A stretch of DNA of 64,000 nucleotides from Pectinatus haikarae. Lineage in GTDB: Bacteria; Bacillota; Negativicutes; Selenomonadales; Selenomonadaceae. Of this stretch, positions 27,056-36,550 are shown in pieces. A program made the position numbers and the translations under genes. How positions within the stretch are numbered: position 1 is the stretch's first letter; every line of letters begins with the position of its first letter. Below the pieces are notes generated by a model that made no database searches, was not told where the DNA came from, and saw only the letters and a program-made list of their open reading frames with translations. The DNA is taken from assembly GCF_015732185.1 (NCBI RefSeq), contig NZ_WIQM01000015.1, forward strand, positions 186,001 to 250,000. The letters are read 5' to 3'.

Positions 27056-27994
27056 CTACATTACATTCTGCGGTTTTCCATCAAGCCACTCAGCCACATT
27101 TTCAAATGCAATAACAGCTCTTTTTTCCAATGCTTCTTTCGTGGCAAAACCTATATGCGGTGTCAGCACAATATTTGGTGCTTTCAGCAAAGGATTGTCT
27201 TCCGGTATAGGCGGTTCACCATCAAAAACATCAATCCCTGCACCTGCAATCTGTCCGTTTTCAAGTGCCTGCGCCAACGCTTTTGCATCAACTATAGGTC
27301 CTCTTGCTGTATTTATCAGAATAGCATTTTTTTTCATCAATTCTATTTTTTCGGCATTTATCATTCCGCGTGTGCTGTCGTTAAGCGGCATATGCAAAGA
27401 AATTATATCGCAAGTACGCAAAATACTATCCATGTCAGAAAATTTATACTCGCTGTTTTGCGGAGGAGTTCTTTTATAACAATATACCTCACAGCCAAAG
27501 GCCTTTGCCAATGCAGCTGTTTTCATCCCGATAGCACCGGCCCCGATAATACCGAATGTTTTGCCCGCAAGCTCCAGTCCTAAAAGTCCCGCTCCTGTCT
27601 TTCCCTCGTATACAGCCTTGCCGCATTCAGCCAATTTTCTATACAGCGCAATACACATGCCAAGGACTAGCTCGCTTACAGCTTCATTGGCATAACCGGC
27701 ACAATTTGACACTATTATATTCTTCTTATGACAATATTCCATCCCCACATGATCAACACCGGTGAATGCAACTGAAAGCATTTCAAGTTCCGGACATTTT
27801 TCAAGAATATTGTCCTTATAGGGCCTGTTTGCAATCATAACTGCCTGCGCTCCCTGAGAACGCTTTATCTTTTCTTTGTCATCGGCGGGGCTGTTATAAT
27901 ATGCCACTTCAATCCTGTCATGCAATATCTTCCTTGTAAGCTCCTGACATTTTTTCTCATCAATTCCTATGGACTCCACTATTGATAATTTCAT
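27056..27994 (-). CDS. D-isomer-specific 2-hydroxyacid dehydrogenase
   Basis: A 312-residue NAD-dependent oxidoreductase. The nucleotide-binding GIIGAGAIG is near residue 144, and the catalytic Arg, Glu and His appear in NTARGPIVD (about 230), GIDVFDGEPPIPEDNPL (about 254) and LTPHIGFATKEAL (about 280). It interconverts a 2-keto acid and a D-2-hydroxy acid; glycerate-, phosphoglycerate- or lactate-type substrates are all possible. GAGGAGG seven bases before ATG 27994 sets the start. It appears to be a single-gene transcript. Confidence 0.87.
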   Translation of the reverse strand: MKLSIVESIGIDEKKCQELTRKILHDRIEVAYYNSPADDKEKIKRSQGAQAVMIANRPYKDNILEKCPELEMLSVAFTGVDHVGMEYCHKKNIIVSNCAGYANEAVSELVLGMCIALYRKLAECGKAVYEGKTGAGLLGLELAGKTFGIIGAGAIGMKTAALAKAFGCEVYCYKRTPPQNSEYKFSDMDSILRTCDIISLHMPLNDSTRGMINAEKIELMKKNAILINTARGPIVDAKALAQALENGQIAGAGIDVFDGEPPIPEDNPLLKAPNIVLTPHIGFATKEALEKRAVIAFENVAEWLDGKPQNVM

Positions 27995-28223
27995 AAAATT
28001 CCTCCTCAATTTAATTTTACATATTATTTTGAGAATTCACCCTATATTTCGGTTTATACGAAATTTTAGTGTTTCTCTTCGCCATGCACCATTTGTGCAG
28101 CGTCAAATTATATTTTCCTGCTACAAAAATTATTTTAAAACAATTATCGCTGCAACACAACCAGAAATAACTTTTATAATATTTGAATGTGCAAATAAAA
28201 TACCATGAATAGTAGTCCCCGGA

Positions 28224-28261
28224 TAAAAAGAAACCGGTAAAAATCTCCCGGTTTTCTTTAA
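28224..28261 (-). terminator. Terminator of the biotin operon
   Basis: An ACCGG-centred hairpin (near-perfect arms with one bulge) just past the bioA stop is followed on the minus strand by a TTTCTTTTT tract. Nothing else is apparent in the 290 bases between bioA and the dehydrogenase. Confidence 0.7.
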
Positions 28262-28284
28262 ATGATACATTACAAAAATATGTA

Positions 28285-29628
28285 TCAGCCCAATATCATC
28301 CGTATTGCCGCTTCACATTTCTCCACAGCTTTATCCAGTGTTTTTTCGTCTATATTAAGCGCCGGATTAAAATACAGCACATCGCCAAGCGGTCTCAGCA
28401 ATAATCCTTTTTCCAAAGCTTCTTTATATATCTGATAGCCTGTACGCAGTCCGGCATCAAATGGTTCTTTGCTGTCTTTGTCTCGAACCAGTTCAATAGC
28501 GTTAATAAGTCCTATATGGCGTATCTCTCCGACATTCTTATAGTCTCCCAGAGCTTCCTTGAGTTTAGCATGTAAATACCTGCCCGTAGTTTGTGCATGT
28601 TCCAATACCCGGCCTTCACGCAGTATTTTCTGCACTGCCAGCGCCGCACTGCAGCCGAGAGGATTGCCGCTGTATGTATGGCTGTGCATAAAAGCCCGCC
28701 CTTCACTGTAATCCGCATAAAAAGCAGCATAAATCCTTTCAGTAGTTATTGTCATTGCCATCGGCATATAGCCGCCGGTCAATCCCTTGGAAATACACAT
28801 AATGTCGGGAGTTATCCCTGCATAATCACAGGCAAACATCTTTCCTGTGCGTCCGAAACCTGTGGCTATTTCATCGACGATAAGCAGCACACCCGTTTCA
28901 TCGCAAAGCTTCCGCAGTTTCCTCAAGTAAAGGGGCGGATATATCCTCATCCCCGCGCTTCCCTGCAGCAGAGGTTCAATGATCATCGCAGCTGTTTCCT
29001 GCCCATAACGGGCAAATGCTGCCTCGGCTTTCTCAAAACACTCGCAACCGCATATTTCTCTCTTTTTATCATACGGGCAGCGATAGCAGTCCGGTGCTTC
29101 TACATGGATCGTTTCCATGAGCATAGGTTTATAGATTTTAGCATAAAGATCCATGCTGCCCACTGACAGCGCACCTATCGTTTCACCGTGATATCCTTCA
29201 GACAGACACATGAAGCCTGTCCGCCTTGACTGCCCGGTTTGAGCATGATATTGAAATGCCATTTTCAATGCACATTCCACTGATGCTGAACCATTATCAG
29301 AAAAATTAAATTTAGTCAATCCTTTCGGCACTATTTTTATCAGTTCTCTGCATAATTCAATAGCCGCTGCATGTGACAAGTTGGCAAAAATAACATGCTC
29401 CAATTTATCGAGTTGCTTTTTTACTGCGTCATTTATATCCTGATTGCAGTGCCCCAATAAATTACACCACCAGGAGCTGATAATATCTATATATTCATTG
29501 CCGTTGATGTCATAGAGATAGCTGCCTTTTCCATGATCAATAACTATAGGCGGCAGTTCCTCATAATCTTTCATTTGCGAACATGGATGCCATATATACT
29601 TCAGATCATCTTCAACAAGCTTATTCAT
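28285..29628 (-). CDS. bioA: Adenosylmethionine-8-amino-7-oxononanoate aminotransferase
   Basis: A 447-residue PLP enzyme of biotin synthesis that makes 7,8-diaminopelargonate using S-adenosylmethionine as amino donor. Diagnostic BioA features are IWHPCSQMKDYE near residue 12, SSWWCNLLGH near residue 50 and the PLP lysine in CISKGLTGGYMPMA near residue 275. AGGTG precedes ATG 29628, 22 bases after bioD. bioF, bioB and bioC/bioH are absent here, so the early and last steps must be elsewhere or missing. Confidence 0.95.
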   Translation of the reverse strand: MNKLVEDDLKYIWHPCSQMKDYEELPPIVIDHGKGSYLYDINGNEYIDIISSWWCNLLGHCNQDINDAVKKQLDKLEHVIFANLSHAAAIELCRELIKIVPKGLTKFNFSDNGSASVECALKMAFQYHAQTGQSRRTGFMCLSEGYHGETIGALSVGSMDLYAKIYKPMLMETIHVEAPDCYRCPYDKKREICGCECFEKAEAAFARYGQETAAMIIEPLLQGSAGMRIYPPLYLRKLRKLCDETGVLLIVDEIATGFGRTGKMFACDYAGITPDIMCISKGLTGGYMPMAMTITTERIYAAFYADYSEGRAFMHSHTYSGNPLGCSAALAVQKILREGRVLEHAQTTGRYLHAKLKEALGDYKNVGEIRHIGLINAIELVRDKDSKEPFDAGLRTGYQIYKEALEKGLLLRPLGDVLYFNPALNIDEKTLDKAVEKCEAAIRMILG

Positions 29629-29650
29629 TCAATACACCTCACCTTTATTA

Positions 29651-30328
29651 TCATTCATAAAATGCAGCTAACGCCTCTGCCTCTATATCAAGATCTTTGT
29701 CGCCATCCTTCACAAGTGCCGCGATCTTTATCCCTGTCATAGCCTCAATCATCCTGATATTATCCTCCTGCATAGTTCCCCCCATATAATTATTAAGAAT
29801 GATCCCTTTTACTGGCAAAGAACGATTTTTCATATACTCCACCGTAAGCACAACCGCATTTATTGTACCAAGCCCCGCATCCGCTACAATAACAGACGGC
29901 AGAGAGAATTCTTTAATAAAATCTTCCAGAAACAATTTTTGCCGCGCATCATAGCGAATAGGGCAGATTATACCGCCGCTGCCCTCCATTGTAAGATAAT
30001 CAAATTGCTGTGCGTTTTTACTAAAACCTTCTTTTACCACAGACAGTTCTACGGGATTTTTTTCTATGCGTGCTGCCAAATGAGGTGATACAGCTTCTTT
30101 GTAAAGATATGGCACCAGCATTTTATCGGTTTGTCCAATATTGGCAATACGATTTACATACCCGGCGTCACTTTCACCCACACTGTCCGCTCCGCTTATA
30201 GCTGCTTTATAATAACCACAATTCAAGCCTGCTTCACGCAGTTTTTTTATTATCAATCCCGTTACATATGTTTTGCCGACATCCGTTCCCGTAGCTGTTA
30301 TAAACAGCCCTTTTGCTTTTCTTTTCAT
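29651..30328 (-). CDS. bioD: Dethiobiotin synthetase
   Basis: A 225-residue ATP-dependent enzyme that closes the ureido ring from 7,8-diaminopelargonate and CO2. The P-loop FITATGTDVGKTYVT at residues 9-23 is characteristic, and MEGSGGIICPI near residue 112 is the second family motif. It lies between bioY and bioA with gaps of about 25 bases, so the three are one operon. Confidence 0.95.
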   Translation of the reverse strand: MKRKAKGLFITATGTDVGKTYVTGLIIKKLREAGLNCGYYKAAISGADSVGESDAGYVNRIANIGQTDKMLVPYLYKEAVSPHLAARIEKNPVELSVVKEGFSKNAQQFDYLTMEGSGGIICPIRYDARQKLFLEDFIKEFSLPSVIVADAGLGTINAVVLTVEYMKNRSLPVKGIILNNYMGGTMQEDNIRMIEAMTGIKIAALVKDGDKDLDIEAEALAAFYE

Positions 30329-30355
30329 TCTGATAATACTTCTCCCCTCAATGCA

Positions 30356-30916
30356 TTATTTTCTCAATATCAACCAAGAAACAGGAATCATCTTTTTCCC
30401 CAGTACAGCTGCCAATACACATAGTATAAAATCTCCCGGCACAGCCAGAACAAACCCATACAAAAATACCATCCATGCACTTACTGACTTTCCAAGATAA
30501 AAATTGCTAATAAAATAACAGTATAACAATCCGCATGCATAAACAATGATAAGCCCCGCCAAATTTGCCGCCAAAAGCCTTTTATATGACGGGCAATTTT
30601 TAGTTTTGGCAATACAGCCTGTCAAATAACTGCCCAGGACAAAACCGATCAGATAACCAAAGGTAGGCTGCAATATATACCCCGGACCTCCACCCTCAGT
30701 AAAAATCGGCATACCGATAAGCCCCAGCAGTACATATACACCTACGCTGATAGCCCCAAATCTGCCGCCGAGCAAAAGTCCAGCCAGCATCGTAAATAAA
30801 AATTGCAGAGTAAACGGTACAACCGGCACCGGAATTCTTATAAATGCTCCTATCGCTATCAATGCCGTAAACAGTCCGCATAAAACGATTTCTCGTTGAT
30901 TTATTTTTTCAAACAT
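30356..30916 (-). CDS. bioY: Biotin transporter BioY (ECF S-component)
   Basis: A 186-residue membrane protein with about six hydrophobic helices. VPVVPFTLQFLFTMLAGLLLG near the start and GRFGAISVGVYVLLGLIGMPIF, shown here only as family landmarks at about residues 30-75, fit BioY. It binds biotin for uptake, alone or with an ECF energising module, which is not in this window. It is the first gene of bioY-bioD-bioA. GGAG ten bases upstream supports ATG 30916. Confidence 0.93.
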   Translation of the reverse strand: MFEKINQREIVLCGLFTALIAIGAFIRIPVPVVPFTLQFLFTMLAGLLLGGRFGAISVGVYVLLGLIGMPIFTEGGGPGYILQPTFGYLIGFVLGSYLTGCIAKTKNCPSYKRLLAANLAGLIIVYACGLLYCYFISNFYLGKSVSAWMVFLYGFVLAVPGDFILCVLAAVLGKKMIPVSWLILRK

Positions 30917-30991
30917 ACTTCACCAACTCCTGCATTATTAATTTATCAATAAAAACATATATATCAAGCCAGCTCTTCCTTTTCGTTAATT

Positions 30992-31044
30992 ATTAAATCA
31001 TAAAAATAAGCTATAGTCAACTATATAATTTTAAAAGTTAACAA
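30992..31044 (-). promoter_or_regulatory. bioY-bioD-bioA promoter with BirA-like operator
   Basis: On the minus strand a promoter reads TTGACT (31020-31015), a 17-base spacer and TTTAAT (30997-30992). Overlapping its upstream end, TTGTTAAC (31044-31037), a 15-base spacer and GTTGACTA (31021-31014) match the two half-sites of Firmicute BirA operators (TTGTTAAC-N15-GTTAACAA). Biotin-bound BirA would then block this operon. The remaining 313-base gap to the PRD regulator shows only AT-rich sequence. Confidence 0.7.
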
Positions 31045-31229
31045 TAGCTTAAAATCTTTTCTATTTTGATAAACATTTCTAAATGTTAGAATATATATCG
31101 CAATAGTAGTTTTTTATATGGATCATTGCTTTTGCAAGATTTTTTTATTATTACATAAAAAAATAAAACCCACATTTTTTTTGGGATTTGCAAAATTATA
31201 TTGAGTTTTACTGAAAGGAGAGATTTGTT

Positions 31230-33167
31230 ATGATTGGTCCAGACGGAGGGAATAACATGAAATTAATAAGACGACAAGTAAATCTCATGAAATACATACT
31301 TGAGAACCCGAAAGCCGGCTTGAAGGAACTTGGCGAAATTATGAATATTTCTATGCAAACCGTCAAATCAGATCTGCAAAACATAAACGATTTCATGCAG
31401 GGTTATGGTACCACGGCGGAAGTATTGCCGGGAAGCCAGCTGCATATATACGGTATAGAGAACATGCCTTATATATTAAAAACTGCCGGCCTGATGCTTG
31501 AATTTCCGCTTGAGAAACAAATAATCTTAATGCTGCTTTTTAATGATAGTTTCATTGTTTTGCAGGATATAGCTGATACCTTATATGTCAGCAAATCACT
31601 TATCGAAAAAATTATGGCAGCCTTATTAAAAAAATACCCTGAGGAATTGCAGTCAGTACGTCATTACGGCATCCGCAGCACTGCCACCCAAGCCGAAAGA
31701 AGAAGCCGCTTCGCGGAGATTATGAAGCCGTATATTCAAGGCATCGATTTTAATGAAGAGCTGAAACAATTTCATGTCAGACACTTCCCCATTCTGCGGT
31801 ATATTACTTCTGACGATATCTCGAAAGGGACGGATGCGCTTAATTATCTTCAAGGCATTTCAGCTTTTACCTTCACTGACGAAGCGGTATGCCAGCTCTT
31901 TCTGCAGATCCTCTATATCCGCTTTTATCATCGTAATTATCCAAAAATGCGTATAGAAGCTGCTTTCTTTGATATTGTTCACGGCATGCATAAAGAAAGA
32001 GAATATTTGTCGGCAGCTGAAAAAATGTCTTCCATACTGTGTCTCAGTGATAAAAATGAAACCTTTTATTTTTGTTATTTATTTATGACACTGCGCAAAC
32101 AAAGAATGTCAGACAGCGCTCGCTTTGTACAGGATATGAGTGACGTAATAAATGAGATATTTCAAAAAATTCTCGAACGCACATCAATAGATTTCAGTTC
32201 CGATCATGAACTGCTTAACGGCCTTTCCATCCATATTTACACCACAGTTCTGCGCAGAGATTTATTAAAAGCATTTTCTCCTGATTACAGCTGGCACGAT
32301 ATAATGCATCAATATCCACTCGGTTTCGAAATTTCCACTGTTGCAGCTGAAGTGATTTCATCAAGATTTTCATACAAGGTCTCCAATGATGAGATGATTT
32401 ATTTGACCTTGCATTTTCAGGCGGGAATCGAACGAATGAAAAGCGGTGAAAAAAAACTTCGTATTCTGGTTGTATGTCATTACGGCATGGCTGCCGCAAG
32501 TCTGATCGCAACCAAGGTCGAGAGAATCTTTCACGCCGTGGAAATTGCCGATACCATATCCATTCAGCATTTTCTGCAGCTGAAAACAATTGATGCTGAT
32601 CTTGTTTTGTGTACAGAAAACATAAAATCAGAAAGTATTCCTGTAATTTACATTTCTCCTTTGCTTACACAAAATGAACTCAGGCAAATAAAATATTTTA
32701 TAGAAATGCACTGCATCAATAATTTATTAGCACTTTTCATTATGCACGCAATAATACTGGATGTGGAAAAGGCCGACTCACGTAATGACATCATAAAAAG
32801 TGCCGTTGCCGCACTTCATGACGACAATTTAGTAACAGAAAACTATTTGGCAAGCGTCATAGAAAGAGAAAATATCTCTTCGACAGATGTAGACTCGATC
32901 GCGATCCCGCATGGTAATCCAGATTTTGTCAAAGAAAGTAAATTGGTTATCGTCCGTCTTCACAAACCAATACACTGGGAAATATCGGATGTGCGCTATG
33001 TTTTTATGTTTGCCGTTTCCAAGGAGCAATTTGTGACAAATTTGACATTGTTTTCAACCTTTTACAAGAAAATGGTCCATTCAAATATAAGAAGTGAAAT
33101 CAAAAAATTTGGTCATGAAGATGCAAAAATTTTCAGAAAAAAATTAGCTCATTTGCTGAGTTCATAA
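31230..33167 (+). CDS. PRD-domain PTS-controlled transcriptional activator
   Basis: A 645-residue LicR/MtlR-type regulator. In order: a winged helix-turn-helix (LKELGEIMNISMQTVKSDL, residues 28-50), two PTS regulation domains (about 170-400), an EIIB-like domain with LVVCHYGMA (Cys416), and an EIIA-like domain with AIPHGNPD (His561). Phosphorylation of these sites by PTS proteins links transcription to sugar supply. It probably activates the fructose-type PTS genes that follow after 17 bases. Two starts are possible: ATG 31230 behind AAAGGAG, or ATG 31257 behind GGAGG, the latter closer to family N-termini. Confidence 0.88.
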   Translation: MIGPDGGNNMKLIRRQVNLMKYILENPKAGLKELGEIMNISMQTVKSDLQNINDFMQGYGTTAEVLPGSQLHIYGIENMPYILKTAGLMLEFPLEKQIILMLLFNDSFIVLQDIADTLYVSKSLIEKIMAALLKKYPEELQSVRHYGIRSTATQAERRSRFAEIMKPYIQGIDFNEELKQFHVRHFPILRYITSDDISKGTDALNYLQGISAFTFTDEAVCQLFLQILYIRFYHRNYPKMRIEAAFFDIVHGMHKEREYLSAAEKMSSILCLSDKNETFYFCYLFMTLRKQRMSDSARFVQDMSDVINEIFQKILERTSIDFSSDHELLNGLSIHIYTTVLRRDLLKAFSPDYSWHDIMHQYPLGFEISTVAAEVISSRFSYKVSNDEMIYLTLHFQAGIERMKSGEKKLRILVVCHYGMAAASLIATKVERIFHAVEIADTISIQHFLQLKTIDADLVLCTENIKSESIPVIYISPLLTQNELRQIKYFIEMHCINNLLALFIMHAIILDVEKADSRNDIIKSAVAALHDDNLVTENYLASVIERENISSTDVDSIAIPHGNPDFVKESKLVIVRLHKPIHWEISDVRYVFMFAVSKEQFVTNLTLFSTFYKKMVHSNIRSEIKKFGHEDAKIFRKKLAHLLSS

Positions 33168-33184
33168 CATGGGAGATGTGAAAA

Positions 33185-33634
33185 GTGATCAGACAAAATC
33201 TGATTTTTATTAACCAGCCATTCCGAAATCGTTCCGAAGTCATCAGCTTTATTGCTTCAAAAGCTGATGAAGCCAAGCTATTAACTGACCAACACGAATT
33301 TATCAAAACTGTGCTGCGCCGCGAATCGGAAATTTCTACTTCGATAGGCTATGCGATTGCCATCCCTCATGGGAAAACAGATGCTGTAAAAGAGGCATTT
33401 ATTGCCTATGCAACCGTAAAAAAACCGTTTGAATGGGACTCTGACACAAAAGATCGTGTAAAAGCAATATTTCTCATAGGTGTACCAAAAAAAAATACTG
33501 ATAAATTACATCTGAAGGCCATTTCCGAAGTCAGCAAAAAACTTATAAACGATGAATTCAGAAAAAAGCTGTTCGACTGTGAAACAAATGAAGATGCCTT
33601 CAGTCTTTTAAATTCTATTAACCGGGAATTTTAA
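33185..33634 (+). CDS. PTS fructose-type EIIA protein
   Basis: A 149-residue cytoplasmic phosphocarrier (PTS_EIIA_2). The phosphorylated His62 is in AIAIPHGKTDAV. It takes phosphate from HPr and passes it to the EIIB encoded next. GTG 33185 is the start, nine bases after GGGAG. The separate EIIA, EIIB and EIIC genes form one permease system. Confidence 0.9.
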   Translation: MIRQNLIFINQPFRNRSEVISFIASKADEAKLLTDQHEFIKTVLRRESEISTSIGYAIAIPHGKTDAVKEAFIAYATVKKPFEWDSDTKDRVKAIFLIGVPKKNTDKLHLKAISEVSKKLINDEFRKKLFDCETNEDAFSLLNSINREF

Positions 33635-33666
33635 TTCATTATTAAAACACAAGGAGCTTGATTTAT

Positions 33667-33987
33667 ATGAAAATTGTAGGAGTAGCTGCCTGTATAACGG
33701 GCGTGGCCCACACATATATGGCGCAGGAAGCCATTGAACAAGAATGTAAGAAAAGAGGCTATGACGTAAAAGTCGAAACTCAGGGCGGTATGGGGATTGA
33801 CAACGAGCTGAGCGAAGAAGAAATTGCCGATGCTGACGTTGTGATCATGGCTATAGCTATAGGTATAGAAGGAGAAGAACGTTTTGAAGAAAAAGATGAT
33901 GAGGGCAGAATCCTGACATTGAATCCAGCAGAAGTCATTCGCAACCCCGCCGCTGTCATCGACAAAGCAATAGGTCTAATAAAATAA
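33667..33987 (+). CDS. PTS fructose-type EIIB protein
   Basis: A 106-residue EIIB of the fructose family. The phosphocysteine Cys9 lies in AACITGVAHTYMAQEA, close to the usual CPTGIAHTYMA but with Ile after Cys instead of Pro. The rest (KVETQGGMGIDNELSEEEI, ADVVIMAI) is standard. ATG 33667 is preferred to TTG 33658 because AAGGAG is ten bases before it. It phosphorylates the incoming sugar at the EIIC. Confidence 0.9.
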   Translation: MKIVGVAACITGVAHTYMAQEAIEQECKKRGYDVKVETQGGMGIDNELSEEEIADADVVIMAIAIGIEGEERFEEKDDEGRILTLNPAEVIRNPAAVIDKAIGLIK

Positions 33988-34019
33988 TTTATATTGCATA
34001 TATTAAGGAGGATGGAACG

Positions 34020-35081
34020 ATGTCCGCTACTATGAAAAACTTCATCGACGACTTGACTAAAGCATTCAGTACAGGCGTTTCTTATATGATGCCCACGGTC
34101 GTTGTCGGCGGTATATGTCTTGCGCTCTCGTTAGCCGGCGGCGATGCCACCGCAGGCAAGGGTATGGTAGTCACGAACCCGTTTTTACAAAATATCGGCA
34201 TTATCGGCAGTGCCGGTTTCTCCATGATGATCCCGATATTGTCTGGCTATATCGCTTATTCTGTTGCAGGGAAACCCGGCATAACCCCCGGTATGATCAC
34301 CGGCTTCATAGCCAATACCCCAATAGGAGAAAATCATGTACAGACCGGTTTTCTGGGAGCAATGCTGTTGGGAGTATTATGCGGCTTTCTTGCCAGATGG
34401 GTGAAAAAATGGAAGGTCAGTGATACTGTCAAAGCGATCATGCCGATATTGATAATCCCCATTGTCACCACAGTGATCGTTGCCCTGATATATATATATA
34501 TACTGGTAGGACCGATAGGGGCTGCCATGAGATGGTTGATAGACCTATTGTCCGGAATGCAGGGAGGCAGCGCTTTAATCCTGGGATTGATTCTCGGTGC
34601 CATGGCGGCCTTCGACATGGGTGGTCCTGTCAATAAGACCGCAACAGCTTTTACGCTGGCACTTATGGCAGAAGGAATATACGGTCCGAACGGAGCTTAT
34701 CGCATCGCAGTTGCAGTCCCTCCGCTCGGTATAGCATTATCCACTTTTGTATCACGCAGCAAATGGGGGGCGGATGACCGCCGGATGGGACCATCTGCGG
34801 CTTTTATGGGACTTATCGGCATCACCGAGGGTGCTATACCCTTTGCCGTTAAAAGTCTGAAAACAGTCATCCCATCCATAATGATCGGCAGTGCCGTTGG
34901 CGCCGGCCTCGGCATGATGCATGGTGTTGAATGCATGGTCCCGCACGGAGGACTCATCGTCATCGCAGCAGTCAATAAAGCCCCATTATGGTATGCCGTT
35001 GATATGGCTGTGGGTGTGGTAGTCACAGCCATCTGTCTGCATATCCTGCGGCCGAATATAGAGACCAATGATATAAAATAA
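34020..35081 (+). CDS. PTS fructose-type EIIC membrane permease
   Basis: A 353-residue membrane protein with about nine to ten hydrophobic segments. Fructose-family marks include VSYMMPTVVVGG near residue 20, AAFDMGGPVNKTA near residue 199 and the substrate motif GITEGAIPFA near residue 265. It imports a sugar that is phosphorylated during entry. Sugar identity (fructose, tagatose, mannitol-like) is not readable; the KbaZ-like gene downstream favours tagatose or another ketohexose. Confidence 0.9.
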   Translation: MSATMKNFIDDLTKAFSTGVSYMMPTVVVGGICLALSLAGGDATAGKGMVVTNPFLQNIGIIGSAGFSMMIPILSGYIAYSVAGKPGITPGMITGFIANTPIGENHVQTGFLGAMLLGVLCGFLARWVKKWKVSDTVKAIMPILIIPIVTTVIVALIYIYILVGPIGAAMRWLIDLLSGMQGGSALILGLILGAMAAFDMGGPVNKTATAFTLALMAEGIYGPNGAYRIAVAVPPLGIALSTFVSRSKWGADDRRMGPSAAFMGLIGITEGAIPFAVKSLKTVIPSIMIGSAVGAGLGMMHGVECMVPHGGLIVIAAVNKAPLWYAVDMAVGVVVTAICLHILRPNIETNDIK

Positions 35082-35109
35082 TATAGTAAACGCAAAGGAG
35101 TTCTTCACA

Positions 35110-36369
35110 ATGCATAAAATTACGTTAAATGAAGTCGTAAAAAAAATGTTAACCCTGAAAGGCAAAAACAAAGCCAGTTTGCTGGGTATCGGACCGATGT
35201 CAATAAATTTGCTGAAGGCCTCCATGCTGCTTGCCAAGGAAAAAGATTTTCCCTTAATGTTTATCGCCAGCCGTAATCAAGTGGATGCCGATGAATTAGG
35301 CGGTGGTTATGTATGCAGCTGGGACCAAAAACGTTTTTCTGACGCAATTAAAAAGGCAGCAGATGAAATAAACTATACCGGCCTTTATTACCTCTGCCGC
35401 GATCATGGCGGTCCCTGGCAGCGTGACAGCGAACGCAACGCGCATTTGCCTGAGAAAGAAGCTATGACACTTGGCAAAAAATCATATATAATAGATTTGA
35501 TAAATAACTTCGATCTTCTGCATATTGATCCTACAAAAGACCCTTATACCGTCGGTAAAGTTATTGACATGAACGTCAATATTGATCGCACCGTAGAATT
35601 AATAGAGTATGTAGAAAAAGAACGTATAGCACGCAGCCTTCCGGCTATCAGTTATGAAGTGGGAACAGAAGAAACTAACGGCGGGCTGACTTCCAGTGAA
35701 AACTACGAAAAATTTATAAAAGCGTTGACCTCACGGCTTGATGAAAGGAATCTCCCCCACCCTGCGTTTATTGTGGGAAATACAGGAACTCTCACGCGTC
35801 TCACCGAGAATGTGGGGCATGTTGATTCTACCTCATGCAAAAAACTGTCTTCAATAGCAAAAAAATATGATGTAGGCCTGAAAGAACATAATGGCGATTA
35901 TCTTGACGATGCGATTTTACTGGAGCACCCTGCACTCGGGGTAACAGCAATGAATGTGGCTCCTGAATTCGGTACCGTTGAAACGCAGGCATATCTGAAA
36001 CTCACTCAGGTCGAAAACAGACTGACAGAACAGGGACTTCTGGATAAAGCTTCCGATCTGCGTAAAGCCTTACAGGAAGAAGCCGTAAAAAGCGGTCGTT
36101 GGAAAAAATGGATGGTTGACGGTAAAGACAAATTATCCCCCGAAGAAATTTTTAAAGATAAGAAATTAACGCTTCTTATCACTGAAATAAGCGGGCATTA
36201 CACATTCAACAATGATCGAGTAAAACAGGAAACAGCAAAATTATATGATAATCTGGCCGCCAACGGAATCGACGGAGAAAAATATGTAATATATAAAATT
36301 AAAAATTCTATTGACCGTTATGTTGAATGCTTTAACCTAAAAGGCCTTACTTCCAAACTAATGAAGTGA
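35110..36369 (+). CDS. GatZ/KbaZ-family protein (tagatose-bisphosphate aldolase non-catalytic-type subunit)
   Basis: A 419-residue cytoplasmic TIM-barrel-type protein of the GatZ/KbaZ family: YLCRDHGGPWQRD near residue 95, ISYEVGTEETNGGL near 178 and GLKEHNGDYLDD near 255 are landmarks. In enteric bacteria KbaZ or GatZ stabilises the catalytic class II aldolase KbaY or GatY, but no such partner is encoded here. The gene follows the fructose-type PTS by 28 bases, so it acts on the imported sugar phosphate, perhaps as an aldolase or epimerase in its own right. AAGGAG precedes ATG 35110. A long hairpin ends the operon. Confidence 0.75.
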   Translation: MHKITLNEVVKKMLTLKGKNKASLLGIGPMSINLLKASMLLAKEKDFPLMFIASRNQVDADELGGGYVCSWDQKRFSDAIKKAADEINYTGLYYLCRDHGGPWQRDSERNAHLPEKEAMTLGKKSYIIDLINNFDLLHIDPTKDPYTVGKVIDMNVNIDRTVELIEYVEKERIARSLPAISYEVGTEETNGGLTSSENYEKFIKALTSRLDERNLPHPAFIVGNTGTLTRLTENVGHVDSTSCKKLSSIAKKYDVGLKEHNGDYLDDAILLEHPALGVTAMNVAPEFGTVETQAYLKLTQVENRLTEQGLLDKASDLRKALQEEAVKSGRWKKWMVDGKDKLSPEEIFKDKKLTLLITEISGHYTFNNDRVKQETAKLYDNLAANGIDGEKYVIYKIKNSIDRYVECFNLKGLTSKLMK

Positions 36370-36385
36370 CATGATATAACAGAAC

Positions 36386-36428
36386 AGCAATGAAGGCAGA
36401 ATAGACGTAATATTCTGCCTTCATTGCT
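36386..36428 (+). terminator. Hairpin ending the PTS operon
   Basis: A perfect 18-bp stem (36386-36403 with 36411-36428) with a seven-base loop lies 16 bases past the KbaZ-like stop. No T tract follows, so it may act in RNA stabilisation as well as termination. Confidence 0.65.
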
Positions 36429-36550
36429 ATAATCATTACTATGCTGTATCATAATTGCAGGTGCGTCCGGCCTTGCTGTATTCGGTTTTTATATTCTGTC
36501 CAATTTACTTTTCTCTGCAAATTTACCTTAAATAGAAAAGGAGCGCTACT

